Below are positions 17,194 through 25,432 of a DNA stretch of 39,748 nucleotides, piece by piece. Made by a program: the position numbers and the translations under genes. The notes beneath the pieces are model-generated. The model ran no database searches, was not told the DNA's origin, and saw nothing but the letters and a program-made list of their open reading frames with translations. The first letter of the stretch is position 1, and each line of letters opens with the position of its first letter. The stretch comes from Nocardia carnea (lineage in GTDB: Bacteria > Actinomycetota > Actinomycetes > Mycobacteriales > Mycobacteriaceae): NCBI RefSeq assembly GCF_029868855.1, contig NZ_JARWOV010000137.1:1-39748 (forward strand). Reading direction: 5' to 3'.

Positions 17194-17267
17194 ACGTAAC
17201 CAGCGGTGGCGCCGAGTTCGGCGAGGCCCTGAACCCGCGGCGCCGCAGGCGCCGCCAAATAAACACA
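17194..17267. repeat. Dispersed repeat, short copy
   Basis: The segment GCGCCGAGTTCGGCGAGGCC, then CTGAACCCGCGG and CGCCGCCAAATAAACAC, matches the two halves of a longer sequence at 39506-39672. In this copy the halves are directly joined; in the other they are split by a palindromic insert. It lies between dacB and add, just past the add stop. It also contains the hairpin GGCGCCGCAGGCGCC. Confidence 0.7.
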
Positions 17268-17269
17268 GC

Positions 17270-18367
17270 TCAACCCAGTAGCACCGCGTAGCCGGGTTTG
17301 ATGATGTCGTCGATGATCCGCAGTCGCTCCGGGAACGGGATGAAAGCCGACTTCATCGCGTTGATGGTGAAGCGTTCGAGATCGCTCCAGCCGTAGCCGA
17401 AGGTCTGGTGCAGTTTCAGCATCTCCCGGCTCATGCTGGTATCGCTCATCAGCCGGTTGTCGGTGTTCACGGTGACCCGGAAACGCAGCCTGGCCAGCAG
17501 ATCGAACGGATGCTTGTCCAGCGAGGGCACCGCCCCGGTCTGCACATTCGACGAGGGACACAGTTCGAGGGGTACCCGGGTATCGCGCACGTACTGGGCG
17601 AGCCGCCCCAGCCGGGCGTCGGCGATCTCGCCGGCTACCTCGATATCGTCGACGATCCGCACACCGTGCCCCAGCCGGTCGCAACCGCAGAACGCCAGTG
17701 CCTCGTGGATAGACGGCAAGCCGAACGCCTCACCCGCGTGAATGGTGAAGTGGGCGTTGTTCACCCGCATGTACTCGAACGCGTCCAGATGCCGGGTGGG
17801 CGGATATCCGGCCTCCGCGCCCGCGATATCGAAACCGCACACCCCGCGGTCCCGGAACCGCACCGCCAGCTCGGCGATCTCGCGCGAGCGGGCGGCATGC
17901 CGCATCGCGGTCAGCAGGCAGCGCACCACGATCGGATGTCCGGCCGCCGCGGCCGCCGCCTCCCCGGCGGCGAACCCGGCCAGGACGTGTTCGACCACCT
18001 CGTCGAGGGTGAGATCCTGCTCCAGATGCTGTTCCGGGGCGAACCGGACCTCCGCGTAGACCACACCGTCGTCCGCCAGATCCTCGGCGCATTCGCGGGC
18101 CACCCGATGCAGGCCCTCGGGGGTCTGCATCACCGCGACCGTGTGGGTGAACGTCTCCAGGTACCGTTCCAGCGAGCCGCTGTCGGCGGCCTCCCGGAAC
18201 CACCGCGCCAACCCCTCGGCGTCGTCGGCGGGCAACTCCTCGTAGCCGCAGTCACGGGCGAGTTCGAGAACCGTCGCGGGCCGCAGACCTCCGTCGAGGT
18301 GATCGTGTAGTAGCGCCTTCGGCGCCTGGCGCAACGTGGCGAGGTCCAGCGGCATGGGTCCGGTCAT
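17270..18367 (-). CDS. add: Adenosine deaminase
   Basis: Zn-dependent hydrolysis of adenosine or deoxyadenosine to (deoxy)inosine, feeding purine salvage through PunA. It has 365 residues. Zn ligands are in [12 protein letters not shown] (first His pair) and TIHAGEAFG (His, with catalytic Glu), LGHGVRI supplies the next His, and [12 protein letters not shown] holds the last Asp. The TDN instead of TDDP is the usual actinobacterial form. ATG 18367 has no clear ribosome site; ATG 18355 (MPLDLATLR) is an alternative. It is followed on the same strand by the repeat and dacB, and preceded by deoA after 245 bases without a gene. Confidence 0.96.
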   Translation of the reverse strand: MTGPMPLDLATLRQAPKALLHDHLDGGLRPATVLELARDCGYEELPADDAEGLARWFREAADSGSLERYLETFTHTVAVMQTPEGLHRVARECAEDLADDGVVYAEVRFAPEQHLEQDLTLDEVVEHVLAGFAAGEAAAAAAGHPIVVRCLLTAMRHAARSREIAELAVRFRDRGVCGFDIAGAEAGYPPTRHLDAFEYMRVNNAHFTIHAGEAFGLPSIHEALAFCGCDRLGHGVRIVDDIEVAGEIADARLGRLAQYVRDTRVPLELCPSSNVQTGAVPSLDKHPFDLLARLRFRVTVNTDNRLMSDTSMSREMLKLHQTFGYGWSDLERFTINAMKSAFIPFPERLRIIDDIIKPGYAVLLG

Positions 18368-18612
18368 GTATCGACGGTATCGCCGATTTCCGGGCCGGGC
18401 AGCCGTACGCTCCGAAAGGTCCTACCTCTTCGGCTGCCGCTCACCTCGAATTCCCAGGGTGGTCAGGCGGTCGTCACGGGGCTCCGCGACAGCCGGTCAT
18501 ACCACGCAACCGCAGTGCCGTGGGCCTGGCAGACGCCGCCGGATCGAGCCGGGCCGGTGTCGACAACTCCAGCCGTGGTCGGCGAAAGGGGACGTGCCCT
18601 CTGCCGGGGCCC

Positions 18613-19911
18613 TCAGCTCGGGCCGACCCGGTCCAGGATCAGGGGGCCACGGCCCTCGAGTTCCGGGGAGCGCGAGGCAATCGTGATCGCCCCGGTCAGC
18701 GCTTCGACAGCAGCGGGTAATACGTCCGGAGTGTCGGTGTGCAGCGTGAGCAGCGGCGAGCCTGCCGTCACCCGGTCTCCCACGGTCGCGTGCAGGCGGA
18801 CGCCCGCGGCCGCTTGGACCGGATCGCCCTGCCGGGCTCGTCCGGCGCCCAGCCGCCACGCGGCGATCCCGACAGCGCGCGCGTCCAGGCCGGTCAGCGT
18901 GCCGGTTTCGGGCGCGGACAGGGTTTCGATGTGCTTCGCGACCGGCAACGGCGCCTCCGGGTCGCCGCCCTGGGCGCGGATCATGGAGCGCCAGTGGTCC
19001 ATTGCGCGGCCGTCGGCGAGCGCCTGCGCCGGATCGGTGTCCAGCCCGGCCAGCGTGACCATCTCGTGGGCCAGTGCCAGCGTCAGTTCGACCACATCCG
19101 CCGGTCCGCCACCGGCCAGCACCTCCACCGCCTCGGCGACTTCGAGCGCGTTACCCGCGGTCCGGCCGAGCGGTGTATCCATGGCCGTCAGCAGCGCGAC
19201 GGTGCGCACCCCGGCGTCGGCGCCCAGTTCGACCATGGTGGTGGCCAGGGTGTGCGCTTCGGCCCGGGTCGGCATGAAGGCGCCCGCGCCGACCTTCACA
19301 TCCAATACCAGGGCGGCGGTGCCCTCGGCGATTTTCTTGCTCATGATCGAACTCGCGATCAGCGGTATCGATTCGACCGTGCCCGTGGTGTCCCGCAACG
19401 CGTACAGGCGTTTGTCGGCCGGTGCGAGATCGGCGCCGGCGGCACAGACCACCGCGCCGGCGGCCGGGTCGGAGAGGATCTCGCGCATCCGGTCCGGGCC
19501 GATATCGGCGCGCCAGCCCGGGATGGACTCCAGCTTGTCCAAGGTCCCGCCGGTGTAGCCAAGGCCGCGGCCCGACAGTTGTGGAACCGCTGCGCCACAG
19601 GCCGCCACCAGCGGCGCCAACGGCAGCGTGACCTTGTCGCCGACACCGCCGGTGGAGTGTTTGTCGACGGTGGGCCGCGGCAGATCGGTGAAATCCAGGC
19701 GGCGGCCCGAGTCGATCATCGCGCGGGTCCAGCGCGCTGTTTCGCGGCGGTTCATTCCGCGTAGCACGATGGCCATCGCCAGCGCCGACATCTGCTCGTC
19801 GGCCATCACCCCACGGGTGAAGGCGTTGACGGCCCAGTCGATCTGTTCGTCGGAGAGCTCGCCGCCGTCCCGTTTCGTCCGGATGATCGATATCGCGTCG
19901 TGTGCCGTCAC
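18613..19911 (-). CDS. deoA: Thymidine phosphorylase
   Basis: Phosphorolysis of thymidine or deoxyuridine to the base plus 2-deoxyribose-1-phosphate. The 432-residue length and the family signature SGRGLGYTGGTLDKLESIPG are diagnostic. Phosphate-site residues are in VDKHSTGGVGDK, and the C-terminal PYNP domain includes VGDRVTAGSPLLTLH. It belongs to the pyrimidine/purine salvage block with cdd upstream and add downstream, the order seen in M. tuberculosis (cdd-deoA-add). The 349 bases upstream carry no clear gene and should hold its promoter. Confidence 0.96.
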   Translation of the reverse strand: MTAHDAISIIRTKRDGGELSDEQIDWAVNAFTRGVMADEQMSALAMAIVLRGMNRRETARWTRAMIDSGRRLDFTDLPRPTVDKHSTGGVGDKVTLPLAPLVAACGAAVPQLSGRGLGYTGGTLDKLESIPGWRADIGPDRMREILSDPAAGAVVCAAGADLAPADKRLYALRDTTGTVESIPLIASSIMSKKIAEGTAALVLDVKVGAGAFMPTRAEAHTLATTMVELGADAGVRTVALLTAMDTPLGRTAGNALEVAEAVEVLAGGGPADVVELTLALAHEMVTLAGLDTDPAQALADGRAMDHWRSMIRAQGGDPEAPLPVAKHIETLSAPETGTLTGLDARAVGIAAWRLGAGRARQGDPVQAAAGVRLHATVGDRVTAGSPLLTLHTDTPDVLPAAVEALTGAITIASRSPELEGRGPLILDRVGPS

Positions 19912-20260
19912 GTCCTCAGTTTCGCAGTGTCCCGGTCGAAAAGCAGGCGACCACTCGCGACCACGTGGCGACTCACTTTCTGCTACGGGACGATCCAGCG
20001 CGGCCGGGACTGTGCCGTTCCGCGGGGCAGGCGGACGTCCCGTCCGGGGCCACTACACGCGCGGCGAGCGTGCGGGCGATATCGCCGGTAGAGCACCGCC
20101 CGCGGGACCGTTGTCGTGTAACCGGCTCCTCGAATCCGCCCGTCCTATCCGCCGCCGTGGACACGGCCGGCGAACCGCGCCGGGAGATCGTAGACATCTG
20201 GGCGCCTACGCCGTCGGCCGATCCGGCGCGGTACGTCGCGCCGTTGCGGGCCTGCGGCGC
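19912..20260. other. 349-base gap without a clear gene
   Basis: Between the LLM oxidoreductase stop and the deoA start on the minus strand. A 74-codon minus-strand frame (19973-20197) has visibly poorer third-position GC than its neighbours and no recognisable family, so I read it as non-coding or decayed. I see no convincing hairpin with a T-tract or operator. Confidence 0.5.
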
Positions 20261-21262
20261 TCACTCCTGTAGTGCGCGCAGAGTTTCGAGGCGGTGCTGC
20301 ACGGTCGGGCCGGTGGGCGCCACGATGATCTCGTCGGCCCCGGTCTCCTTGACCAATGTGTCGAGGCGATCCCGTACCTGCTCGCGGGTGCCGACGGCCT
20401 GGTCGGCGTTGCGGTCGTCGACGAAGGCGTTCTCGGCATCCGACCACGGGTGGGATTCGGCCTCTTCCAACGTCGGGATGCGCTGCGGCAGCTGACCGGT
20501 GCGCATCCGCAACTGCACCAGGCTCTGCGGCAGGGTCCGGCGGCGGGCTTCGGCTTCGGTATCGGCGACCACCGTCGCCACCGCCAGCATCGACCGCGGT
20601 TCGCTCAGCACCTCCGAGGGGCGGAACTCGCGCCGGTACAGCTCGAAGACGAGAGGAGTCGTGCGCCCGCCCGCGAAGTGGTGGGCGAAGGCGAACGGCA
20701 GACCCATCATGGCGGCGAGCCGGGCACTGAAATCACTGGAACCCAGCAGCCACATCTCGGGCGGGTCGCCCTCGCCCGGAATCGCCCGGATCCGGTCGCC
20801 CTGTCCGCCCCGGAGCGGCGGGATGGTGCCGAAATAGGCCAGCAGCTCCACCACCTGCTTGGGGAAGTCCTCCACGGCCTCGGCGGCGGCGCCGCGCCGG
20901 ATGGTCGCCGAGATCAGCGGGTCCGTTCCCGCGGCCCGGCCCAGGCCGAGATCGATCCGGTCCCCGTACAGCGCGACCAGGGTGCCGAACTGTTCGGCCA
21001 CGACCAGGGCCGCATGGTTGGGCAGCATCACCCCACCGGAGCCGACCCGGATCCGCTCGGTCGCCGCGGCTACGGCCGCGATCAGCACCGGCGGCGCCGA
21101 GCTCGCGATTCCCGGCATCCCGTGGTGCTCGGCCACCCAGAACCGCCGGAATCCCAGCCGTTCGGCTTCGCGGGCGACGGTGAGGGTATCGGCCAGCGCT
21201 TGCCGATGTGATCCGTCGGCGGCGACGGCGGCCAGATCGAGCACGGAGAGGGGAACAGTCAT
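20261..21262 (-). CDS. LLM-class flavin-dependent oxidoreductase
   Basis: A 333-residue bacterial-luciferase-like monooxygenase using FMNH2 or F420. The N-terminus ([15 protein letters not shown]) and the segments [38 protein letters not shown] and [13 protein letters not shown] match the MsnO8-like subgroup of LLM oxidoreductases. ATG 21262 begins the family sequence; the frame remains open upstream for 46 codons without protein character. The substrate is unknown. It sits within the nucleoside-salvage block between deoA and cdd, which may be chance. Confidence 0.9.
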   Translation of the reverse strand: MTVPLSVLDLAAVAADGSHRQALADTLTVAREAERLGFRRFWVAEHHGMPGIASSAPPVLIAAVAAATERIRVGSGGVMLPNHAALVVAEQFGTLVALYGDRIDLGLGRAAGTDPLISATIRRGAAAEAVEDFPKQVVELLAYFGTIPPLRGGQGDRIRAIPGEGDPPEMWLLGSSDFSARLAAMMGLPFAFAHHFAGGRTTPLVFELYRREFRPSEVLSEPRSMLAVATVVADTEAEARRRTLPQSLVQLRMRTGQLPQRIPTLEEAESHPWSDAENAFVDDRNADQAVGTREQVRDRLDTLVKETGADEIIVAPTGPTVQHRLETLRALQE

Positions 21263-21359
21263 ACCCGGACCAACCCGCGGCGTTGCGCGGAGATTCCGGT
21301 TCCGTCGAATCCGTGGCGCATCCGACGGTGTGGGGTCCCGACTCCGGGAACCGGGCCGA

Positions 21360-21755
21360 TCAGGTACGACCGGCCGCGAGGTCGTCCGGCCCGAAGGCAT
21401 CGCGCAGCAGGTCCCCGAGCGGGACCGGGCCGGCGGAATGATCGATCAGGAGTTGTCTGCCGCCGAATTCGTACAGCACCTGCCGGCAGCGACCGCAGGG
21501 CAGCAAGATCTCACCCCGCGAATCGCAGACCGATACCGCGAGCAGGCGAGACTCCGACCGGATGCGCTGATTGCCGACCAGTACGCATTCCGCGCACAGT
21601 CCCAGCCCATAGGACACGTTCTCCACGTTGCAGCCGATCGAGATCGTTTCCCCGTCCCACCCGGCCGCCCCCACCGGGAATCGGGAGTAGGGAGCGTAGG
21701 CCCTGCCCATCGCCGAAAAGGCCGCGGACCGCAGCCCTGCCCAGTCGATTTCCAT
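21360..21755 (-). CDS. cdd: Cytidine deaminase
   Basis: Zn-dependent deamination of cytidine or deoxycytidine to (deoxy)uridine, the substrate for downstream salvage. It is a 131-residue enzyme of the small tetrameric class. Zn ligands are Cys in GLCAECV (with the catalytic Glu) and the two Cys of PCGRCRQ; the substrate motif FPVGAA and CNVENVSYG are typical. GGGAG five bases before ATG 21755 decides the start against the longer open frame to 21803. It lies upstream of the LLM gene and deoA on the same strand and is divergent from the small ORF and sdhCDAB, the same neighbourhood as in mycobacteria. Confidence 0.95.
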   Translation of the reverse strand: MEIDWAGLRSAAFSAMGRAYAPYSRFPVGAAGWDGETISIGCNVENVSYGLGLCAECVLVGNQRIRSESRLLAVSVCDSRGEILLPCGRCRQVLYEFGGRQLLIDHSAGPVPLGDLLRDAFGPDDLAAGRT

Positions 21756-21875
21756 ACGTGCTCCCGCGGGTGTGTGGTCGAACTGTCGTGAACACTGAAA
21801 CACGGCGCTCGGTTCGGAGATATGCAGGGTGCCGGGCCGTCCGGCCCGGTCTCGTGGTCGCCAGGAAGGTGCCGA

Positions 21876-22136
21876 ATGACGCTTCCGAAGTTCCTCATCG
21901 TCATGGTGTATTCGAAATTGTTGTTGTCCAGGCTCAATGCGTTCGACGAGGTCGAGGTGCAGCTGGAGTACCAGATCGTGCCCGACTACGACGCCGATCC
22001 CGCGGTGGGTAGGTACCCGGAGAGCGCGCCGGCCAGTCAGGCGCTACTCGGGCATGTGACCGGCGATATCGTCGATACGGAGTTCAACTACGAAGCTGTG
22101 CGGTTGCGGGTGGAGGCGATCGGCGAGGGCGACTGA
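21876..22136 (+). CDS. Hypothetical 86-residue protein
   Basis: An ORF starting at ATG 21876 with a good AGGAAGG six bases upstream. The protein starts MTLPKFLIVMVYSKLLLSRL and continues with an acidic, beta-like part (DEVEVQLEYQIVPDYDADP) and ends VRLRVEAIGEGD. The N-terminal hydrophobic patch is too short for a certain membrane helix. I recognise no family. It lies alone between the divergent cdd and the sdh operon, with a hairpin 32 bases after its stop. Confidence 0.5.
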   Translation: MTLPKFLIVMVYSKLLLSRLNAFDEVEVQLEYQIVPDYDADPAVGRYPESAPASQALLGHVTGDIVDTEFNYEAVRLRVEAIGEGD

Positions 22137-22167
22137 GCCGTCGCCGGTTACGAGTGGTTCTGCTGCG

Positions 22168-22202
22168 GCGCCGGGTGGGCGGTATGTCGCTCCGCCCGGC
22201 GC
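22168..22202 (+). terminator. Hairpin after the hypothetical ORF
   Basis: GCGCCGGG and CCCGGCGC form an 8-bp stem, with further GGCGG/CCGCC pairing possible inside, starting 32 bases after the stop at 22136. No T-tract follows, so terminator function is inferred from position only. Confidence 0.4.
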
Positions 22203-22753
22203 GTGGGCCGGTGTCAGGATTTCCGCGGATCTTTCGCCGGACATCCGAAACATCGGCTACTCTCGAGTAACTTGGCTCGCTCCACTGAGACATTTTGCAC
22301 ATTGCCCCGGCGCACGATGGCGACCTCGGCATTGAGAGCATTCGTCGCCGGCGGAAATCGGGCTCCGTTTGCGTGGAATCGTCCAGGTTTGTGAAAACCC
22401 TTGCCGGGCATTGGGTTACGGGAAAATTACCGGTTCCCGGGGTGTTCGGGGAGCAGGGTTGTCCGGGCGTGGGCCACCCGTCGCGTAACCCTTCAGCGAC
22501 CTGACAAAGGCAACCCTAACCTGCCTGATATCGCCGCAACGCGCGGCACGCCGAATTAGTTCCCCCAATGTGAGGGGATTAGAGTCCAGAACAGATCGGT
22601 TACACGTTCGGCGGCGGCGAGCCCAGCGACCGCGGCCCCGGGATAGGGCCCTGTCACTCCCCGGCTGGTGCGTCACCGAATCCCGGCTCCACCGCACTCG
22701 GTGCCGGGATCTGTGACCGGGTCCATCAACGATGTTGGAGGCACCGAGACTCT
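22203..22753. other. Long leader/promoter region of sdhCDAB
   Basis: No convincing gene is seen in about 550 bases before sdhC. The region is less GC-rich than the genes and contains TACTCTCGAGTA (22258-22269, a 12-base near-palindrome), an iron-box-like site at 22506-22524 and a GGAGG about 12 bases before sdhC. A 25-codon ORF at 22317 has no support. The length suggests a long 5' leader or several promoters for the operon. Confidence 0.5.
22506..22524. promoter_or_regulatory. Iron-box-like site (DtxR/IdeR family)
   Basis: AAAGGCAACCCTAACCTGC agrees with the 19-base IdeR/DtxR consensus TWAGGTWAGSCTWACCTWA at 14 positions, including the whole right half CTAACCT. It lies 230 bases before sdhC. 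Succinate dehydrogenase is iron-rich, so iron control would make sense, but the match is imperfect. Confidence 0.4.
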
Positions 22754-23152
22754 ATGGCCACGATAGAAGCTCCGGCTCAGCCGAAGCGCAAAACGCTGTA
22801 CCGAGGCGACCCCGGTATGTGGTCCTGGGCCCTGCACCGGATCACCGGTGTCACGGTCTTCTTCTTCCTGTTCGTGCACGTCCTGGACACCGCGCTGGTC
22901 CGGGTCAGCCCCGAAATGTACGACGAGGCGATCGCGATCTACAAGACGCCGATCGTCGCGCTCATGGAAATGGGCCTGGTCTTCTGCGTGCTGTTCCACG
23001 CGCTCAACGGTGTGCGGGTCATTCTGGTGGACTTCTGGTCCCAGGGGCCGCGCTACCAGAAGCAGATGCTCTGGGGCATCATCGGCCTGCTGGTGGTGCT
23101 TCTGGTGCCCTCGATCGGTCGCATGTTCTACCTACTGTTGACGGAGCACTGA
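22754..23152 (+). CDS. sdhC: Succinate dehydrogenase cytochrome b subunit
   Basis: Membrane anchor subunit binding heme b and quinone. The 132 residues hold three membrane helices: about 31-50 (TGVTVFFFLFVHVLDTAL), 72-93 (MEMGLVFCVLFHALNGVRVIL) and 106-125 (GIIGLLVVLLVPSIG). WALHRITGV near residue 28 is the conserved S/HRxTG quinone-site motif, and His in FLFVHVLD and LFHALNG are candidate heme ligands. First gene of the sdhCDAB operon, three bases before sdhD. GGAGG lies 12 bases from the ATG. Confidence 0.94.
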   Translation: MATIEAPAQPKRKTLYRGDPGMWSWALHRITGVTVFFFLFVHVLDTALVRVSPEMYDEAIAIYKTPIVALMEMGLVFCVLFHALNGVRVILVDFWSQGPRYQKQMLWGIIGLLVVLLVPSIGRMFYLLLTEH

Positions 23153-23155
23153 GCC

Positions 23156-23587
23156 ATGACCGCACCTGTTCTCGGTAAATCCTACGATCGTCCGGCGAGC
23201 CTGGATCTGCCGCGCTCGGCCCGGGGCCGCACAAACGGCAACTTCGAGAAGTACGCGTGGCTGTTCATGCGTTTCTCCGGTGTCGCGCTGATCGTGCTGG
23301 TCCTCGGTCATATGGCGATCATGTTGCTGCTCGACGGCGGCGTGAAACGGTTGAACTTCGCGTTCGTGGCCGGTCGCTGGGCGAGCCCGTTCTGGCAGAT
23401 CTGGGATCTGGCCATGCTGTGGCTGGCGCAGTTGCACGGCGGTAACGGTCTGCGCACCGTGATCGCGGACTACTCGCGCAAGGATTCGACCCGCTTCTGG
23501 CTGAACACGCTGCTGGTGCTGTCGATGATCCTGATCATGGGCGTGGGCACCTACGTCATCTTCACCTTCGACCCCAACATCAGTTAG
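23156..23587 (+). CDS. sdhD: Succinate dehydrogenase hydrophobic membrane anchor subunit
   Basis: Second membrane anchor of succinate dehydrogenase, 143 residues. A basic N-terminus (about 30 residues) precedes three helices near 36-58 (FMRFSGVALIVLVLGHMAI), 78-100 (FWQIWDLAMLWLAQLHGGNG) and 116-136 (LNTLLVLSMILIMGVGTYV). The His of LVLGHMAI and of AQLHGGNGLR are probable heme or quinone ligands. It is joined to sdhC by a three-base gap and followed by sdhA after 15 bases. Confidence 0.93.
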   Translation: MTAPVLGKSYDRPASLDLPRSARGRTNGNFEKYAWLFMRFSGVALIVLVLGHMAIMLLLDGGVKRLNFAFVAGRWASPFWQIWDLAMLWLAQLHGGNGLRTVIADYSRKDSTRFWLNTLLVLSMILIMGVGTYVIFTFDPNIS

Positions 23588-23602
23588 GAACGGCCCCCTC
23601 GC

Positions 23603-25432
23603 ATGAGTGAGCGCAGCGAACGAACCGACGCGGCAGCTGAGAGCAGCGAACGAAGCGGCACCGCAGTCGAGTCTCGGCCTGTTCAGGAGCACCGCTACGA
23701 CGTCGTCATCGTCGGTGCGGGTGGCGCCGGTATGCGGGCGGCCATCGAGGCCGGCCCCCGGGCGCGGACCGCGGTGCTGACCAAGCTGTACCCCACCCGC
23801 AGCCATACCGGCGCGGCCCAGGGCGGTATGTGCGCGGCCCTGGCCAACGTCGAAGAGGACAACTGGGAGTGGCACACCTTCGATACGGTCAAGGGTGGCG
23901 ACTACCTGGTCGACCAGGACGCGGCGGAGATCATGGCAAAAGAGGCCATCGACGCCGTGCTGGACCTGGAGAAGATGGGCCTGCCGTTCAACCGCACGCC
24001 CGAGGGCAAGATCGACCAGCGCCGGTTCGGCGGGCACACCCGTGACCACGGCAAGGCGCCGGTGCGGCGGGCCTGTTACGCGGCCGACCGTACCGGGCAC
24101 ATGATCCTGCAGACGCTGTACCAGAACTGCGTCAAGCACGACGTGGAGTTCTACAACGAGTTCTACGTGCTCGACCTGGTGATGACCGATACCGAACGGG
24201 GCCCGGTCGCCACCGGTGTAGTCGCCTACGAGCTGGCCACCGGCGAACTGCACGTGTTCCACGCCAAGTCGATCGTCTTCGCCACCGGCGGTTCCGGCCG
24301 GATGTACAAGACCACCTCCAACGCGCATACGCTCACCGGCGACGGTATGGCGATCGTGTTCCGCAAGGGCCTGCCGCTCGAGGATATGGAATTCCATCAG
24401 TTCCATCCGACGGGCCTGGCCGGCCTCGGCATCCTCATCTCCGAAGCCGTGCGCGGTGAGGGCGGCATCCTGCGCAACGTGGACGGCGAGCGGTTCATGG
24501 AACGCTACGCGCCCACCATCAAGGACCTCGCGCCCCGCGATATCGTCGCCCGCTCGATGGTGCTCGAGGTGCTCGAGGGCCGCGGCGCCGGACCGAACAA
24601 GGATTACGTCTACATCGACGTGACCCACCTCGGCGAGGACGTGCTCGAGGAGAAGCTGCCCGATATCACCGAGTTCGCCCGCACCTACCTGGGTGTGGAC
24701 CCGGTGAAGGAACTGGTGCCGGTCTTCCCGACCTGTCACTACGTGATGGGCGGTATCCCCACCCGCATCCAGGGCGAGGTGCTGCGCAACAACACCGATA
24801 TCGTTCCCGGCCTGTACGCCGCCGGTGAATGCGCCTGTGTCTCCGTACACGGCGCCAACCGGCTCGGCACCAACTCGCTGCTCGATATCAACGTGTTCGG
24901 CCGTCGCGCCGGTATCGCCGCCGCCGAATACGCCCAGCGCGCCGAATTCGTCGAGATGCCGGAGAACCCGGCGCAGATGGTGCAGGACTGGCTCTCGCTG
25001 ATCCTGTCCGACCACGGCAACGAGCGGGTCGCCGATATCCGCACCGAACTGCAGCGGTCGATGGACAACAACGCCTCGGTGTTCCGCACCGAGGACACGC
25101 TCAAGCAGGCCCTCACCGATATCCACGCGCTCAAGGAGCGCTACGCCCGGATCACGGTGCAGGACAAGGGCAAACGCTACAACAGTGATCTGCTCGAGGC
25201 CCTGGAACTGGGCTTCCTGCTGGAGCTGGCCGAAGTCACGGTGGTCGGCGCGCTCAACCGCAAGGAGTCGCGTGGTGGTCACGCCCGCGAGGACTACCCG
25301 GACCGCGACGACGTGAACTTCATGCGGCACACAATGGCCTACAAGGAAGGCGCGGATCTCCTCTCGGATATCCGGCTGGACTTCAAGCCGGTGGTGCAGA
25401 CCCGTTACGAGCCGATGGAGCGTAAGTACTGA
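23603..25432 (+). CDS. sdhA: Succinate dehydrogenase flavoprotein subunit
   Basis: Catalytic FAD subunit that oxidises succinate to fumarate. The 609 residues include the dinucleotide motif VVIVGAGGAGMRAA, the FAD-attachment region PTRSHTGAAQGGM (covalent His), the active-site HQFHPTGLAG, RHM-type TCHYVMGGIP and GECACVSVHGANRLGTNSLL. An unusual N-terminal extension of about 28 residues, MSERSERTDAAAESSERSG, precedes the normal start region QEHRYDVVIVG; it is encoded by a tandem GAGCGCAGCGAACGAA-like repeat. No start codon exists at the conserved position, so ATG 23603 appears genuine. sdhB overlaps the stop by one base. Confidence 0.96.
   Translation: MSERSERTDAAAESSERSGTAVESRPVQEHRYDVVIVGAGGAGMRAAIEAGPRARTAVLTKLYPTRSHTGAAQGGMCAALANVEEDNWEWHTFDTVKGGDYLVDQDAAEIMAKEAIDAVLDLEKMGLPFNRTPEGKIDQRRFGGHTRDHGKAPVRRACYAADRTGHMILQTLYQNCVKHDVEFYNEFYVLDLVMTDTERGPVATGVVAYELATGELHVFHAKSIVFATGGSGRMYKTTSNAHTLTGDGMAIVFRKGLPLEDMEFHQFHPTGLAGLGILISEAVRGEGGILRNVDGERFMERYAPTIKDLAPRDIVARSMVLEVLEGRGAGPNKDYVYIDVTHLGEDVLEEKLPDITEFARTYLGVDPVKELVPVFPTCHYVMGGIPTRIQGEVLRNNTDIVPGLYAAGECACVSVHGANRLGTNSLLDINVFGRRAGIAAAEYAQRAEFVEMPENPAQMVQDWLSLILSDHGNERVADIRTELQRSMDNNASVFRTEDTLKQALTDIHALKERYARITVQDKGKRYNSDLLEALELGFLLELAEVTVVGALNRKESRGGHAREDYPDRDDVNFMRHTMAYKEGADLLSDIRLDFKPVVQTRYEPMERKY

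Noticed and set aside
17061..17684. Upstream extension of dacB to 17684
   Set aside because: The extra 208 codons cross the dispersed repeat and the 3' part of add; a proper signal peptide begins at ATG 17060.
19973..20197. 74-codon minus-strand ORF with a faint resemblance to DUF3253 proteins
   Set aside because: Only a short CSTGDIARTLA stretch looks similar, third-position GC is lower than in neighbours, and there is no ribosome site; not enough to call a gene or pseudogene.
22317..22394. 25-codon ORF (MATSALRAFVAGG) upstream of sdhC
   Set aside because: No Shine-Dalgarno and no recognisable sequence; expected by chance in a gap of this size.
23132..25330. A 732-codon open frame opposite sdhD/sdhA
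   Set aside because: It mirrors the very GC-rich codon structure of sdhA on the other strand, is full of His/Val/Gly from complementary codons, and matches no family; sdhA is certain.
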